A DNA stretch of 36,768 bases, from positions 1 through 36,768 of the forward strand of contig JAISNR010000114.1 in assembly GCA_031276135.1 (NCBI GenBank), in the 5' to 3' direction. The DNA comes from Eubacteriales Family XIII. Incertae Sedis bacterium (GTDB lineage Bacteria; Bacillota; Clostridia; Peptostreptococcales; Anaerovoracaceae). Below, piece by piece: positions 1 to 8,783 of this stretch. The first letter of the stretch is position 1; each line of letters opens with the position of its first letter. A model generated the notes under the pieces. It saw nothing but the letters and a program-made list of their open reading frames with translations. It had not been told where the DNA came from and searched no databases. The position numbers and the translations under genes are program-made.

Positions 1-882
1 ATGCTGTTCGGAAACCAGATTCCCCTCGGCTTTTACAACCCCAGAAAAACCTGGGGCAGCAGCTTTTCGGGCGAACCGGCCGTGGACGTGCTCAAGGGGA
101 AGATCGGCGCGAGCGCGGATTGGAATTACGGGCGGCCCGCGAACCAAACCGCAAGCGAGGAAAACAAGGTGGAATACAAGGTCTACACCTTTCGGGGTGT
201 GGGCGTCATGGCAAACCCCGACGATTACGACACCGCCTACAACGTCTACATGCACATCGACACGGTGAAGAAGATCAACGAGGAGACGGCGCAGGCCGAA
301 AAGCGAAACTACGACAGAAACGCGGGCTACAGCGAAGCGATGGTCTACGTGGACGATATGGAGGATGTGCGCGCGGTCAGCGACGCCATACGCCAAATGG
401 GATTGCAGACGAGCAGCCTGAGCGACGCGCTGGACATGATGCAAAACCAGGCGCGCATGATACAGGCCGTTCTCGGCGGCATAGGCGCGGTGTCGCTGCT
501 CGTGGCGGCCCTCGGCATCACGAACACCATGATCATGTCCATATACGAGAGGACGAAGGAGATCGGAATCATGAAGGTTCTCGGGGCGAATCTGCCCGAT
601 ATCCGCAGACTCTTCCTCACCGAGGCGGCGATCATCGGCTTCGTCGGCGGTCTGTTCGGCATCGCGCTGAGCTACGCCGCGTCGCTGCTCATGAACACCA
701 TGCTGCTTTCCGTGATCACCGGCATGCTCGGGAATCTGTCCGCCGAACGCATATCGCTGATACCCCTCTGGCTGCCGGCGGCGGCCCTCGGCTTTTCCAC
801 GGCGATCGGCGTGATCGCGGGCTATTCGCCCGCGCGCCGCGCGATGAACCTGTCCGCCTTGGAGAGCATTCGGAATGAATAG
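1..882 (+). CDS. ABC transporter permease, FtsX/MacB type (5'-truncated by window edge)
   Basis: C-terminal part of an integral membrane permease of the MacB/FtsX family, which works with an ATPase subunit in export or envelope processes. The visible 293 residues start inside the extracellular domain (about 1-145). A membrane segment follows near 155-178 (GGIGAVSLLVAALGI), then the cytoplasmic motif YERTKEIGIMKVLGA (about 182-196), which is typical of FtsX-domain permeases. Two more membrane segments lie near 207-235 and 255-280, and the tail is SPARRAMNLSALESIRNE, also typical of the family. The in-frame ATG at position 1 is probably an internal codon, because the expected N-terminal membrane segment and the rest of the extracellular domain are missing. 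No ATPase partner is visible. The substrate cannot be told from the sequence. Confidence 0.85.
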   Translation: MLFGNQIPLGFYNPRKTWGSSFSGEPAVDVLKGKIGASADWNYGRPANQTASEENKVEYKVYTFRGVGVMANPDDYDTAYNVYMHIDTVKKINEETAQAEKRNYDRNAGYSEAMVYVDDMEDVRAVSDAIRQMGLQTSSLSDALDMMQNQARMIQAVLGGIGAVSLLVAALGITNTMIMSIYERTKEIGIMKVLGANLPDIRRLFLTEAAIIGFVGGLFGIALSYAASLLMNTMLLSVITGMLGNLSAERISLIPLWLPAAALGFSTAIGVIAGYSPARRAMNLSALESIRNE

Positions 883-885
883 GCG

Positions 886-914
886 TTGTCTTTTTGCGGA
901 GACCGGCTTATAAT
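886..914 (+). promoter_or_regulatory. Sigma-A type promoter of the flavodiiron fusion gene
   Basis: TTGTCT (886-891) is separated by 17 bases from a perfect TATAAT (909-914). The predicted transcript start lies near 921, which gives a leader of about 78 nt before the ATG at 999. The promoter sits just after the stop of the ABC permease gene, so it starts a new transcription unit. Confidence 0.7.
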
Positions 915-998
915 GAATAGCGAAGACATTTCTTTGCGCAAACCGCGCTACGGCGTGTGCAGGAGTGCGAACGGCGATAGAACGGAGGAAATATTTAT

Positions 999-3548
999 AT
1001 GAAAAGCAAGCAAATAACAAGAGATATTCACTGGGTGGGGAGCCTCGATCCCGGTCTGCGGGTGTTCGACATCATCATGGAAACGGAGTTCGGCACCACG
1101 TACAATTCCTATGTGCTGAAGGGTTCGGAAAAGATCGCGCTCTTTGAGACGTCCAAGGCGAAGTTCCTCGATTCTTACCTCGAAACCCTTTCGGAGGTTG
1201 TGGACGTAAAGGATATCGATTATCTGATTGTGAACCACACGGAACCGGATCATTCCGGCAGCGTCGAAAAGCTGCTCGAGATCAATCCCGGCCTTCGCAT
1301 TGTTGGAACGGCCACCGCAATCAATTTCATGAAGGAGATCTGCAACAGGGATTTCGGCGCCACCGTCGTCAAAACGGGCGACGAGCTGTCGCTCGGCGAC
1401 AAGACCCTGCGCTTTATCGGCGCGCCGAACCTGCACTGGCCGGACAGCATGTTCACCTATGTGCCGGAAACGGAGACGCTCTTTACATGCGACGTGTTTG
1501 GCTGCCATTACAGCAGCGAGCGCATCACGAACGAAGAACTCGAGAGCGAAGACGACTATATGCGGGCGCTCCGCTACTATTTCGACAATATCATGGGTCC
1601 GTTTACGGATGACGTGCGGAAGGCCATCGAGAAGATCGAAGCGCTTTCCATCAAGATCATCGCGCCGGGCCACGGTCCCGTGCTCGTCAAGGAACCGCGC
1701 CGCATCGTGGACGTCTATCGCGAATGGACCTCCGTTAAAAATCCGAACGAGAGAAAGACCGTCGTGATTCCCTATGTTTCGGCCTACGGCTACACGGAAG
1801 CGCTCGCGCTGCGCATCGCGGAGGGCATTCGCGACGCGGGCGATCTCGACGTGCGGCTGTACGACCTCGTGACGGCGGACGGCGCGGCGGTGCTGGCCGA
1901 CCTCGCGTGGGCGGACGGCATCCTGTTCGGAACGCCCACGATCGTCGGGGAAGCGCTCAAACCCATCTGGGATTTGACCACATCGATGTTCGCAAAGACG
2001 CACGGCGGAAAATTCGCCTCGGCCTTCGGCTCGTACGGCTGGAGCGGCGAGGGTGTGCCGCACATCATGGCGCGCCTTGCGCAGCTCAAGCTCAGGGTGT
2101 ACGGCGAAGGTCTGCGCTTCAAGTTCAAGCCGAGCGAAGCCAACCTGCTCGAAGCCTACGAATTCGGCTTCGGTTTTGGCGCCTCCGTGCTTTCGGGCAA
2201 GGTCGTGAAACCGAAAAAGAAGAACGCGCCGCGTCGCGTGTGGCGCTGCCTCGTCTGCGGCGAGCTCGTCGAGGGAGATGAGCCGCCCATGTCCTGCCCC
2301 GTCTGCGGCGTCGGCCCCGAGCAGTTCGCGGAGGCTCCGTCTTTGGATACGGATTTCGTTTCGGAGAAGAAGGAGCGCTTCGTCATTATAGGCAACGGCG
2401 CGGCGGGTACGAGCGCCTGCGAGGAGATCAGGCGGCGCAACAAGGTCTGCTCCATAGAGATGATCAGCCGCGAAAACATCATAGGCTACAACCGCCCGAT
2501 GCTGACGAAGGGCATACTTTCGGAGCCTGACGGCATCAACTTTTTCATAAAGCCTTACGCGTGGTACAGCGAGAACGACATACGCGTCACGCTGAACACC
2601 GCCGTGACGGAAATAGATGTGAACAAGAAGGAATTGCGCCTCGAAAACGGCGAGATCCGCGGCTACGACAAATTGATCATCGCCACGGGCGCGGAGGCAT
2701 TTCGGCCGCCCATTCAAGGCGCGGAGCTCGCGGGCGTGTTCGCGGTCAGGCATATCGCGGACGTGGTCGGTCTGCGCGGCTTTATGAAAGGAGTGCGCGG
2801 CGCGGCGGTCATAGGCGGCGGCGTGCTGGGGCTTGAAGCCGCCTGGGAACTCAAAAAATCCGGATTGCCGGTGACGGTCGTCGAAGGCGGCGCGGGCCTG
2901 ATGCAGCGTCAGCTGGACGCGCCCGCGCGCGCCATGCTGCAAGAGGTGGCGGAGAAGGCGGGCGTGAAGGTCAGCATCGGAACGGGCGTCGCGGAGATCC
3001 TTTCGGCCGGAGGAAGGGCGGCGGGCGTCAAGCTCGCCGACGGCACGGTGATCGACGCCGATCTCGTGCTGCTTTCGACGGGAAACAAGCAGAACGCGAA
3101 GATCGCGGCCGACGCGGGCATCAAGGCGGATCGCTCCATCGAGGTCAACGAGCGCATGGAGACGAGCGCCGCGGACGTCTACGCCTGCGGCGATTGCGCG
3201 GCTTACGCGGGCGTGAATTACGGCATCTGGATGCAGGCCATAGAGATGGGCAAGACGGCCGGCATCAACGCGGTCGGCGACGAGGCCGTCTACGCGCCCG
3301 TCATTCCGGCCAACGCTTTCAACGGCTTCGGTCTGTCGCTGTTTTCGGTGGGCGACAACGGCGGCGACGCTTCCAAGCGATACAAGACCTTTGAGATAAG
3401 GGACGCGGCGAAGGGATTCTACGAGAAGCTCTATTTTGTCAACAACCGCTTTACGGGCGGCATACTGATGGGCGACGTTTCCAAGTCCGCGCGGCTTCTC
3501 GCGGCCTACGAAAACGAGGAATCGCTGGAAAGCCTGATGAAGGGCTGA
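999..3548 (+). CDS. Flavodiiron protein fused to rubredoxin and NADH:rubredoxin oxidoreductase (class F-like)
   Basis: Predicted cytoplasmic NADH-dependent reductase of O2 (or NO), a detoxifying enzyme of anaerobes. Residues 1-250 form the metallo-beta-lactamase-like diiron domain. All expected ligands are visible: H80, E82, D84, H146, D165 and H225. Residues 255-400 are the FMN-binding flavodoxin domain. Residues 414-445 form a rubredoxin with Cys417, Cys420, Cys433 and Cys436. Only 12 residues separate the two Cys pairs, the short-spaced type. Residues 458-849 are an FAD/NAD(P)H oxidoreductase with GNGAAG at 465-470 and a second Rossmann motif GGGVLGLEAA at 606-615. This order matches the class F flavodiiron proteins described in Clostridia, which carry the whole NADH-to-O2 electron chain in one chain. 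The ATG at 999 follows GGAGG at 984-988. Its own promoter lies upstream, and the flavoprotein gene at 3596 follows closely. I am confident of the family. The choice of O2 over NO is inferred from the family. Confidence 0.93.
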   Translation: MKSKQITRDIHWVGSLDPGLRVFDIIMETEFGTTYNSYVLKGSEKIALFETSKAKFLDSYLETLSEVVDVKDIDYLIVNHTEPDHSGSVEKLLEINPGLRIVGTATAINFMKEICNRDFGATVVKTGDELSLGDKTLRFIGAPNLHWPDSMFTYVPETETLFTCDVFGCHYSSERITNEELESEDDYMRALRYYFDNIMGPFTDDVRKAIEKIEALSIKIIAPGHGPVLVKEPRRIVDVYREWTSVKNPNERKTVVIPYVSAYGYTEALALRIAEGIRDAGDLDVRLYDLVTADGAAVLADLAWADGILFGTPTIVGEALKPIWDLTTSMFAKTHGGKFASAFGSYGWSGEGVPHIMARLAQLKLRVYGEGLRFKFKPSEANLLEAYEFGFGFGASVLSGKVVKPKKKNAPRRVWRCLVCGELVEGDEPPMSCPVCGVGPEQFAEAPSLDTDFVSEKKERFVIIGNGAAGTSACEEIRRRNKVCSIEMISRENIIGYNRPMLTKGILSEPDGINFFIKPYAWYSENDIRVTLNTAVTEIDVNKKELRLENGEIRGYDKLIIATGAEAFRPPIQGAELAGVFAVRHIADVVGLRGFMKGVRGAAVIGGGVLGLEAAWELKKSGLPVTVVEGGAGLMQRQLDAPARAMLQEVAEKAGVKVSIGTGVAEILSAGGRAAGVKLADGTVIDADLVLLSTGNKQNAKIAADAGIKADRSIEVNERMETSAADVYACGDCAAYAGVNYGIWMQAIEMGKTAGINAVGDEAVYAPVIPANAFNGFGLSLFSVGDNGGDASKRYKTFEIRDAAKGFYEKLYFVNNRFTGGILMGDVSKSARLLAAYENEESLESLMKG

Positions 3549-3595
3549 GCGGCGCCGGCTTGCGTTGGGATGCGCATTGGAGGCCTCGCGCGACG

Positions 3596-4837
3596 ATGAT
3601 GGGAAAATCGAAGGATAACGCGTACGCGGTCGTCGTCGTGGGCGGCGGGGCCGCCGGCATGGCGGCGGCCATATGCGCGGCGCGCGGCGCGCGCCGCGCG
3701 AGCAAATCCGGCGAAGGCGGGAACGAAAGCGGGGGCGCCTTCGGGGTGCTGTGCATCGAGAGAAACGGCGAACCGGGGCGCAAGCTGTCCGCCACGGGCA
3801 ACGGGCGCTGCAATTTCACGAACGCCGCCTGCCGGGAATCGGAAGAGGTTTTGCGTTTTTTTCGCGAGCTGGGCTTGCTCGCGCGCCGCGAGGCGGACGG
3901 CAGAATCTACCCCTATGCGGGGCAGGCGGCCGTCGTGCGGGACGCCCTGCGCGAGGAGATGGCGCGCTGCGGCGTCGTCCTGCGCTGCAATGCACCCGTG
4001 AAGGCGCTGCGGCGGACGGACGACGGCGCGCCGGAGGTCTCGGGAAGCTCTCGGGTTTCGCGGAGGTCTCTCTTTGAATTGGAGACGGAGACCGGCGCGC
4101 CGGTTCGCGCGGAGAAGCTCATCATCGCGACGGGCGGAAAGGCGGGTCCGCAGTACGGCTCTGTGGGCGACGGCTACGCTTTTGCGCGGCGCCTTGGACA
4201 CGCGATCGTGAGCCCCATGCCGTCGCTCGTGCGCTTGGTGTGCGCGGAGGCGGAGAAGGGGAGGCTGCGCGCGCTTGCGGGCGTCCGCGTGAAATGCGCC
4301 GTCGCGCTTTGGATCGGCCGCGCGCTTGCCGGGCGCTCGGAGGGCGAGCTGCTGTTCGCCGAGGACGGTCTTTCCGGCATCTGCGTCATGGATTTGAGCC
4401 GGCTCATGCGCGTGAAGGACGGAGGCGACTGCCGGATCGTGTTGGATTTGGCGCCGGCGCTGGAAGAAAGCGCGCTTGCGGAATTGTTTGAAGAAAAGAG
4501 GGTTGCCTTTTTGACAGGTGTGCTTCCCCAAAAGCTCGCGGCGCTGGTCGAGACCGAGACGGGAGGAGACGCGCGCGCGGCGGCCCGCGCGATCAAGGGC
4601 ATGGCCTTTGCCGTCACGGGAACCAAGGGCTGGCGCGAGGCGCAGGTCACGTCGGGCGGCGTCTCCTTGGACGAGGTCGACGCGGATACGATGGAATCGA
4701 AGCTCGTGCGCGGACTTTTTTTCGCGGGCGAGGTACTCGACTACGACGGCTTGTGCGGCGGCTTCAATCTGAATTGGGCTTTTCGCACGGGGATGAAGGC
4801 GGGCTTCGCCGCGTCGGGGGCGATGTCCGATGCTTAG
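3596..4837 (+). CDS. FAD-dependent oxidoreductase, HI0933/YhiN (BaiN-like) family
   Basis: Flavoprotein of the HI0933-like family (COG2081), about 413 residues. The N-terminal FAD-binding motif VVVVGGGAAGM lies at about 12-22. It is followed by the family signature SATGNGRCNFTN, then ATGGKAGPQYGSVGDGY, and a C-terminal GGVSLDEVDADTME and LFFAGEVLDYDG..GGFNLNWA block. The family includes BaiN, proposed in bile-acid 7-dehydroxylation, but most members have no proven substrate, so I assign no reaction. An upstream in-frame TTG (3560) exists. I prefer ATG 3596 because GGAGG lies at 3579-3583 and the Rossmann strand then begins at the usual distance. The spacer of 12 bases is longer than ideal, and ATG 3599 is equally possible. 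The next gene overlaps its stop (ATGCTTAG), so the two are translationally coupled. Confidence 0.88.
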   Translation: MMGKSKDNAYAVVVVGGGAAGMAAAICAARGARRASKSGEGGNESGGAFGVLCIERNGEPGRKLSATGNGRCNFTNAACRESEEVLRFFRELGLLARREADGRIYPYAGQAAVVRDALREEMARCGVVLRCNAPVKALRRTDDGAPEVSGSSRVSRRSLFELETETGAPVRAEKLIIATGGKAGPQYGSVGDGYAFARRLGHAIVSPMPSLVRLVCAEAEKGRLRALAGVRVKCAVALWIGRALAGRSEGELLFAEDGLSGICVMDLSRLMRVKDGGDCRIVLDLAPALEESALAELFEEKRVAFLTGVLPQKLAALVETETGGDARAAARAIKGMAFAVTGTKGWREAQVTSGGVSLDEVDADTMESKLVRGLFFAGEVLDYDGLCGGFNLNWAFRTGMKAGFAASGAMSDA

Positions 4838-6515
4838 GATGCGCGAGATCGGGCTGAAGCCCGGGGAACCCCGCGAGGCGATCGCGCGCGCGATCGAAAA
4901 GCGCTGCAATTTGGGAAAATATGGATATGTGTTGGACGAGTGGCACGTGTTCGCGGAATCCATTGACGCGCGCGACAAGGCGCGCATTCGCTTCGTGTAC
5001 GGCGTGGATTTCTCCGTGAAGCGCCGAGAAGGAGCTTCCGGGCGCGGGCGCGCGGCGAATGTGGCGAGTGCGGCGAACACGGCGCCGGATGCGGAAACGG
5101 AGTTGCTGCGGCGTCTGCGCGCGAGCGGACGGGGCGCGGGCATCGACCTTGCGCCGCCCGGAACTATGCTTCGCGGCGCGCCCGCGGTCGAAGCGCCGCT
5201 GCGGTTTGCGCCCGGCAGCGGCAAGAGCGCCGGCTCCCGGCCTGTGATCGCGGGCTTCGGGCCCTGCGGCATGTTCGCGGCGCTGACGCTGGCCGAGCAT
5301 GGCCGCGCGCCCGTCGTGCTCGAGCGCGGCAAGGCCGTTGACATGCGCGCGGAGGATGTGCGCCGCTTTTTCGAGGAGGGCGCGCTCGATCCGGAGTCGA
5401 ACGTGCAGTTCGGGGAGGGCGGCGCCGGCACGTTTTCGGACGGCAAGCTCACGACGGGAATCAAGGATCCGCGCGTCTTCGCGGTGTTGGACGCTCTCGC
5501 GCGCGCGGGCGCGGGCGAAGGCATACTCCGCTCGGGCAAGCCGCACATCGGAACGGACGTGCTGCGCACCGTCGTGAAGAATCTGCGCGCGCGCATCCTT
5601 TCCCTCGGCGGAACCGTGCTGTTCGAGCACAGGCTGACGGGGCTTATTCTGCGCGACGGAGCGCTTCGCGGCGTGCGCGTCGAGACGCCGCGCGGCGCGG
5701 AGGAGTTGGCGGCGGAGCGTCTGCTGCTCGCGACGGGTCACAGCGCGCGGGACAGTCTCGAGATGCTGTTCGCCTCGGGCCTTTGCATGACGCCCAAGCC
5801 CTTCTCCGTCGGGTTGCGCATCGAGCATCCGCAAAGCTTCATAGACGCCGCGCAGTACGGAGAAAATTTTGCCGCGATCTACGGCATGACGCCGCGCGAG
5901 GCCGGCTTGCCGCCCGCCGATTACAAGCTCTCCTTGCGCACAGAGGACGGACGGGGTTTGTACACCTTCTGCATGTGTCCCGGAGGTGTTGTGATCCCGG
6001 CCGCCTCCGAGCCGGGCTGCACGGTCACGAACGGCATGAGCGACAGCGCGCGCGACGGCGCCATGGCGAACGGCGCGCTGCTCGTCGATGTGCGCGTTTC
6101 CGATTTCGCGTCCGAGGAGACGCTGGCCGGCATGGCGTTCCGGCGCGACTGCGAGCAAAGGGCCTTTGCTTCGAAGGCCGCGCCGCGGCCCTATTCCCCG
6201 CCGGCGGAGAGTCTCGCGGAATTCATGCGGGAGGACAGCGCGCTCGCCGCCTGTCTGCCCGCCTTCGCCGTCTCCGCGATCCGCGCGGGTCTGCCGCGCT
6301 TCGCGAAAAAGCTGAAGGGCTTCGACATGCCCGAAGCGAGATTGTACGGCGTGGAGACGCGCAGTTCCTCGCCGGTGCGCATACCGCGCGGCGAGGATTT
6401 GTGTACGAACCTTCGCGGCGTTTACGCGGGCGGCGAGGGCGCGGGCCAAGCCGGAGGCATCGTTTCGGCCGCCGTGGACGGCATCAGGCTCGCGGAGGCG
6501 ATCTTGGGCGCGTGA
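4830..6515 (+). CDS. FAD-dependent dehydrogenase, COG2509 family (long form)
   Basis: Uncharacterised FAD-dependent dehydrogenase of 561 residues. Residues 1-105 form the extra N-terminal domain typical of long COG2509 proteins; it includes the motif SIDARDKARIRFVYGVDF (about 47-64). A Rossmann FAD site follows (VIAGFGPCGMFAALTLAEHGRAPVVLERG, in two pieces near 138-166). The family signature GEGGAGTFSDGKLTTGIKD comes next, then a C-terminal YAGGEGAGQAGGIVSAAVDGI block that closes the FAD site. The start codon lies inside the end of the HI0933-type gene (overlap 4830-4837). A terminator-like hairpin lies just after the stop. A second, shorter member of the same family is at 23088. The substrate is unknown. 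Roles on polyaromatic or quinone-like molecules would be guesswork. Confidence 0.88.
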   Translation: MLRMREIGLKPGEPREAIARAIEKRCNLGKYGYVLDEWHVFAESIDARDKARIRFVYGVDFSVKRREGASGRGRAANVASAANTAPDAETELLRRLRASGRGAGIDLAPPGTMLRGAPAVEAPLRFAPGSGKSAGSRPVIAGFGPCGMFAALTLAEHGRAPVVLERGKAVDMRAEDVRRFFEEGALDPESNVQFGEGGAGTFSDGKLTTGIKDPRVFAVLDALARAGAGEGILRSGKPHIGTDVLRTVVKNLRARILSLGGTVLFEHRLTGLILRDGALRGVRVETPRGAEELAAERLLLATGHSARDSLEMLFASGLCMTPKPFSVGLRIEHPQSFIDAAQYGENFAAIYGMTPREAGLPPADYKLSLRTEDGRGLYTFCMCPGGVVIPAASEPGCTVTNGMSDSARDGAMANGALLVDVRVSDFASEETLAGMAFRRDCEQRAFASKAAPRPYSPPAESLAEFMREDSALAACLPAFAVSAIRAGLPRFAKKLKGFDMPEARLYGVETRSSSPVRIPRGEDLCTNLRGVYAGGEGAGQAGGIVSAAVDGIRLAEAILGA

Positions 6516-6528
6516 GGGCGCGGTTTGT

Positions 6529-6563
6529 CCTCGGTCGCGGTCGCGGGCCGGCGCCGAGGTTTT
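6529..6563 (+). terminator. Possible weak intrinsic terminator or attenuating hairpin
   Basis: CCTCGG (6529-6534) can pair with CCGAGG (6554-6559), and TTTT follows directly. The G+C-rich inner part can pair further, but with mismatches. The T run is short, so read-through into cobO is likely. Confidence 0.3.
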
Positions 6564-6581
6564 GAAGGGGGAAATTTGACC

Positions 6582-7100
6582 ATGTTGGAAAAGGGCTATA
6601 TGCAGGTCTACACGGGCGACGGCAAGGGCAAGACGACGGCCGCGCTCGGTTTGGCGCTGCGGGCGCTGTGCGCCGGCGGACGCGTCTATTTCGGACAGTT
6701 TATGAAGGGCCAAGGGTACAGCGAGCTGAAGGCCGTCGAGCACTTCGCGCGGCTGACGCTGGTGCAGTTCGGCGATCCGCATTTCGTCTGCGGGAAGCCC
6801 TCGCCCGAAGACATCGCGCACGCGCGCGCGGGCTTGTCGCAAATCGACGAAGCGCTTGCCTCGGGCGGCTACGATGTGGTAATATTGGATGAAGCGAATA
6901 CCGCCGTGTCCTGCGGTCTGCTTTCGCCCGGCGAGGTGCTGGACGTCGTCGCGCGCCGTCCCGCGCGCGTCGAAGTCGTGCTGACGGGGCGCGGCGCGCC
7001 GCGCGAGATCATCGAGGCGGCCGATCTCGTGACGGAGATGCGGGAGGTTAAACACTATTATAAGGCGGGCGTGGGAGCGCGCGTCGGCATCGAGGAATAA
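6582..7100 (+). CDS. cobO: Cob(I)yrinic acid a,c-diamide adenosyltransferase
   Basis: Transfers the adenosyl group of ATP to the cobalt of corrinoids, a late step in making coenzyme B12 or in salvaging cobinamide/cobalamin. The product has 172 residues, about the usual size for the CobO/BtuR family. Walker A-like GDGKGKTT lies at residues 12-19. The family block YFGQFMKGQGYSE follows, then DVVILDEANTAVSCGLL (the Walker B-like DE pair), and the C-terminal VTEMREVKHYYKAGVGARVGIE. The ATG at 6582 follows AGGGGGA (6566-6572). An in-frame ATG at 6525 lies in the hairpin upstream and lacks a good ribosome-binding site. No other B12 gene is in view, so it is an orphan here. Its position after two flavoproteins may reflect the need for a flavin-reduced Co(I) corrinoid, but that is an inference. 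Confidence 0.92.
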   Translation: MLEKGYMQVYTGDGKGKTTAALGLALRALCAGGRVYFGQFMKGQGYSELKAVEHFARLTLVQFGDPHFVCGKPSPEDIAHARAGLSQIDEALASGGYDVVILDEANTAVSCGLLSPGEVLDVVARRPARVEVVLTGRGAPREIIEAADLVTEMREVKHYYKAGVGARVGIEE

Positions 7101-7169
7101 AATCAAAACCATCGCGGCGTTTGAATGGATTTGATTTGAATGGATATTTTCGATGGGAGGATATGGATT

Positions 7170-8768
7170 TTGAGGAGAACACGCGCGCTTGTTTTGGCGA
7201 TCATCACGGCGTTTTTCGTCGCGGCCTTGGCCCAGGCCGCCTTCGCGGCGGACGCCGTCGAATCCGTGCCGCAGGGGCTTTACGCGTTGGAGGACGCGGG
7301 CGCTTACAATCGATTCACGAATTTCGTCGGCGGCTACAGTCTGCTCGTGGACAAGGACATGCGCGCGGATATGAGCCTTTCCGGCGTTCGCGCGACGCTC
7401 GAGAGTCCCGGCAAGCGCATCGACATATTCAACCAAAGGCTGGACGACGTTTCCGCCTCGGCCTATATCGCGTATTCAAACGGTTTTTTGAGCAATTGGA
7501 CGGATCATTATTTGGAATACAACGGAACGCGGGATATCGGCGGTCGCAGCGTCCACGTCACGCTGTGGAGCAGGGGCCGGCTCGCGCGCGTCGACGACGA
7601 CAAATGCCATTACGCGTGCATCGACATTCCCGTCGGCAATAACGAATACGTCACGATCCTCATGCGATCCTCCGCGCCGCTTCATCAAAGCGGCGGGTAC
7701 GCGTATTTGGCCGAGGGCTTCCGCTCGCTTCCAAAGAGCGCGGCGGAGTACGTGCGCAAGGCCAAAGCGGTGAATCTTGCTTATAGAAATTGGAATGAAG
7801 AGACGGAGACTTTTTACGAGCATTACTTTGGTCTCGAAAATCCGCTCACCTGGGGGATATTCGAGCCGAGCGCGCCGGGAAATTTTGAACCCTTGCTGGA
7901 GCACGAGGCGCTGTTCGATTACAATTTTCCCATTATCTTGAACTATTCGACTTTTGAAAACACGTACAAGCATCCGAATCTGTCGCAGCGTCTCGAAAGC
8001 GCGCACAAGAACGGGCGCACGCTCGAATTGACTTTGCAGACAGCGGCGGCGCAGTTCCCGGGGGAGAGCAACATGGTCTACTCGATCCTAAACGGGGCCT
8101 ATGACGAATTTCTGACGGATTACGCGGAGACGATCGCGGCCTTCGAGCATCCCGTGCTGTTTCGTCTCGGAAACGAGATGAACGGCGACTGGTGTCCCTA
8201 CGCGGGCTACAACACCTCTCGCGATCCCCTCGTCTTCGTCGAATTCTATCGTTATGTGTACGGTTTTTTTGAGAGGGCCGGCGCGCGAAACGTGATCTGG
8301 GTGTGGAATCCAAACGGCAAATCCTTTCCGGATTTCACATGGAACGACGCGCTGATGTACTATCCGGGCGACGAATATGTGGATGTGGTGGGTTTGACCG
8401 CTTACAACACGGGCAATTATTACCCCGGCGAGACGTGGAAGAGCTTCGCGGAGCTCTACGACGGCATCTATTACGATTACATTGAAAAATACGGCAAACC
8501 TTTGATGATCACGGAGTTTGCGAGCGCGGTTTTGGGCGGGGACAAGAACCAATGGGTTCTCGACATGTTCGCGCACATCAGGTATTACGACAGGATAAAG
8601 GTCGCCGTCTGGTGGGACGGCGCGGATTACGACCAAAACGGGCGCATCGCGCGCAATTACTTCATAGACGATCCCGATACGCTTATAGAGACCTTTCGCC
8701 GCAGTCTGCGCGGGGCCTTTGACGAACGACCCGAGGATGTGCTGTGGAAACGGGACGTTTTCATTTGA
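7170..8768 (+). CDS. Secreted glycoside hydrolase, GH26-like (beta-mannanase-type fold)
   Basis: Predicted exported glycosidase. The C-terminal half (about 245-520) matches the clan-A TIM barrel of family GH26. The acid/base is in FRLGNEMNGDW (Glu336) and the nucleophile in PLMITEFASAV (Glu449). GARNVIWVWNPNG and VDVVGLTAYNTG lie between them, and WWDG follows. The 113-residue spacing of the two Glu fits GH26, whose members cut beta-mannan or mixed-linkage beta-glucan. Residues 1-26 form a signal peptide (RRTR, then a hydrophobic core, then AQAAFA|AD). Residues about 30-220 are a domain I do not recognise. I choose TTG 7170 because GGGAGG (7155-7160) sits 9 bases upstream and the signal peptide then has a normal length. 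ATG 7140 in the same frame, adding ten residues, is the alternative. It is the last gene of the run and converges on gpmI. Confidence 0.78.
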   Translation: MRRTRALVLAIITAFFVAALAQAAFAADAVESVPQGLYALEDAGAYNRFTNFVGGYSLLVDKDMRADMSLSGVRATLESPGKRIDIFNQRLDDVSASAYIAYSNGFLSNWTDHYLEYNGTRDIGGRSVHVTLWSRGRLARVDDDKCHYACIDIPVGNNEYVTILMRSSAPLHQSGGYAYLAEGFRSLPKSAAEYVRKAKAVNLAYRNWNEETETFYEHYFGLENPLTWGIFEPSAPGNFEPLLEHEALFDYNFPIILNYSTFENTYKHPNLSQRLESAHKNGRTLELTLQTAAAQFPGESNMVYSILNGAYDEFLTDYAETIAAFEHPVLFRLGNEMNGDWCPYAGYNTSRDPLVFVEFYRYVYGFFERAGARNVIWVWNPNGKSFPDFTWNDALMYYPGDEYVDVVGLTAYNTGNYYPGETWKSFAELYDGIYYDYIEKYGKPLMITEFASAVLGGDKNQWVLDMFAHIRYYDRIKVAVWWDGADYDQNGRIARNYFIDDPDTLIETFRRSLRGAFDERPEDVLWKRDVFI

Positions 8769-8783
8769 GCGGATTGGCCGTTT

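Noticed and set aside
948..2942. 664-codon minus-strand frame opposite the flavodiiron gene
   Set aside because: Antisense shadow of a well-supported gene; no motif.
4764..7436. 890-codon minus-strand frame across the COG2509 and cobO genes
   Set aside because: Arg/Ala/His-rich translation, no ribosome-binding site, and it lies opposite recognised genes.
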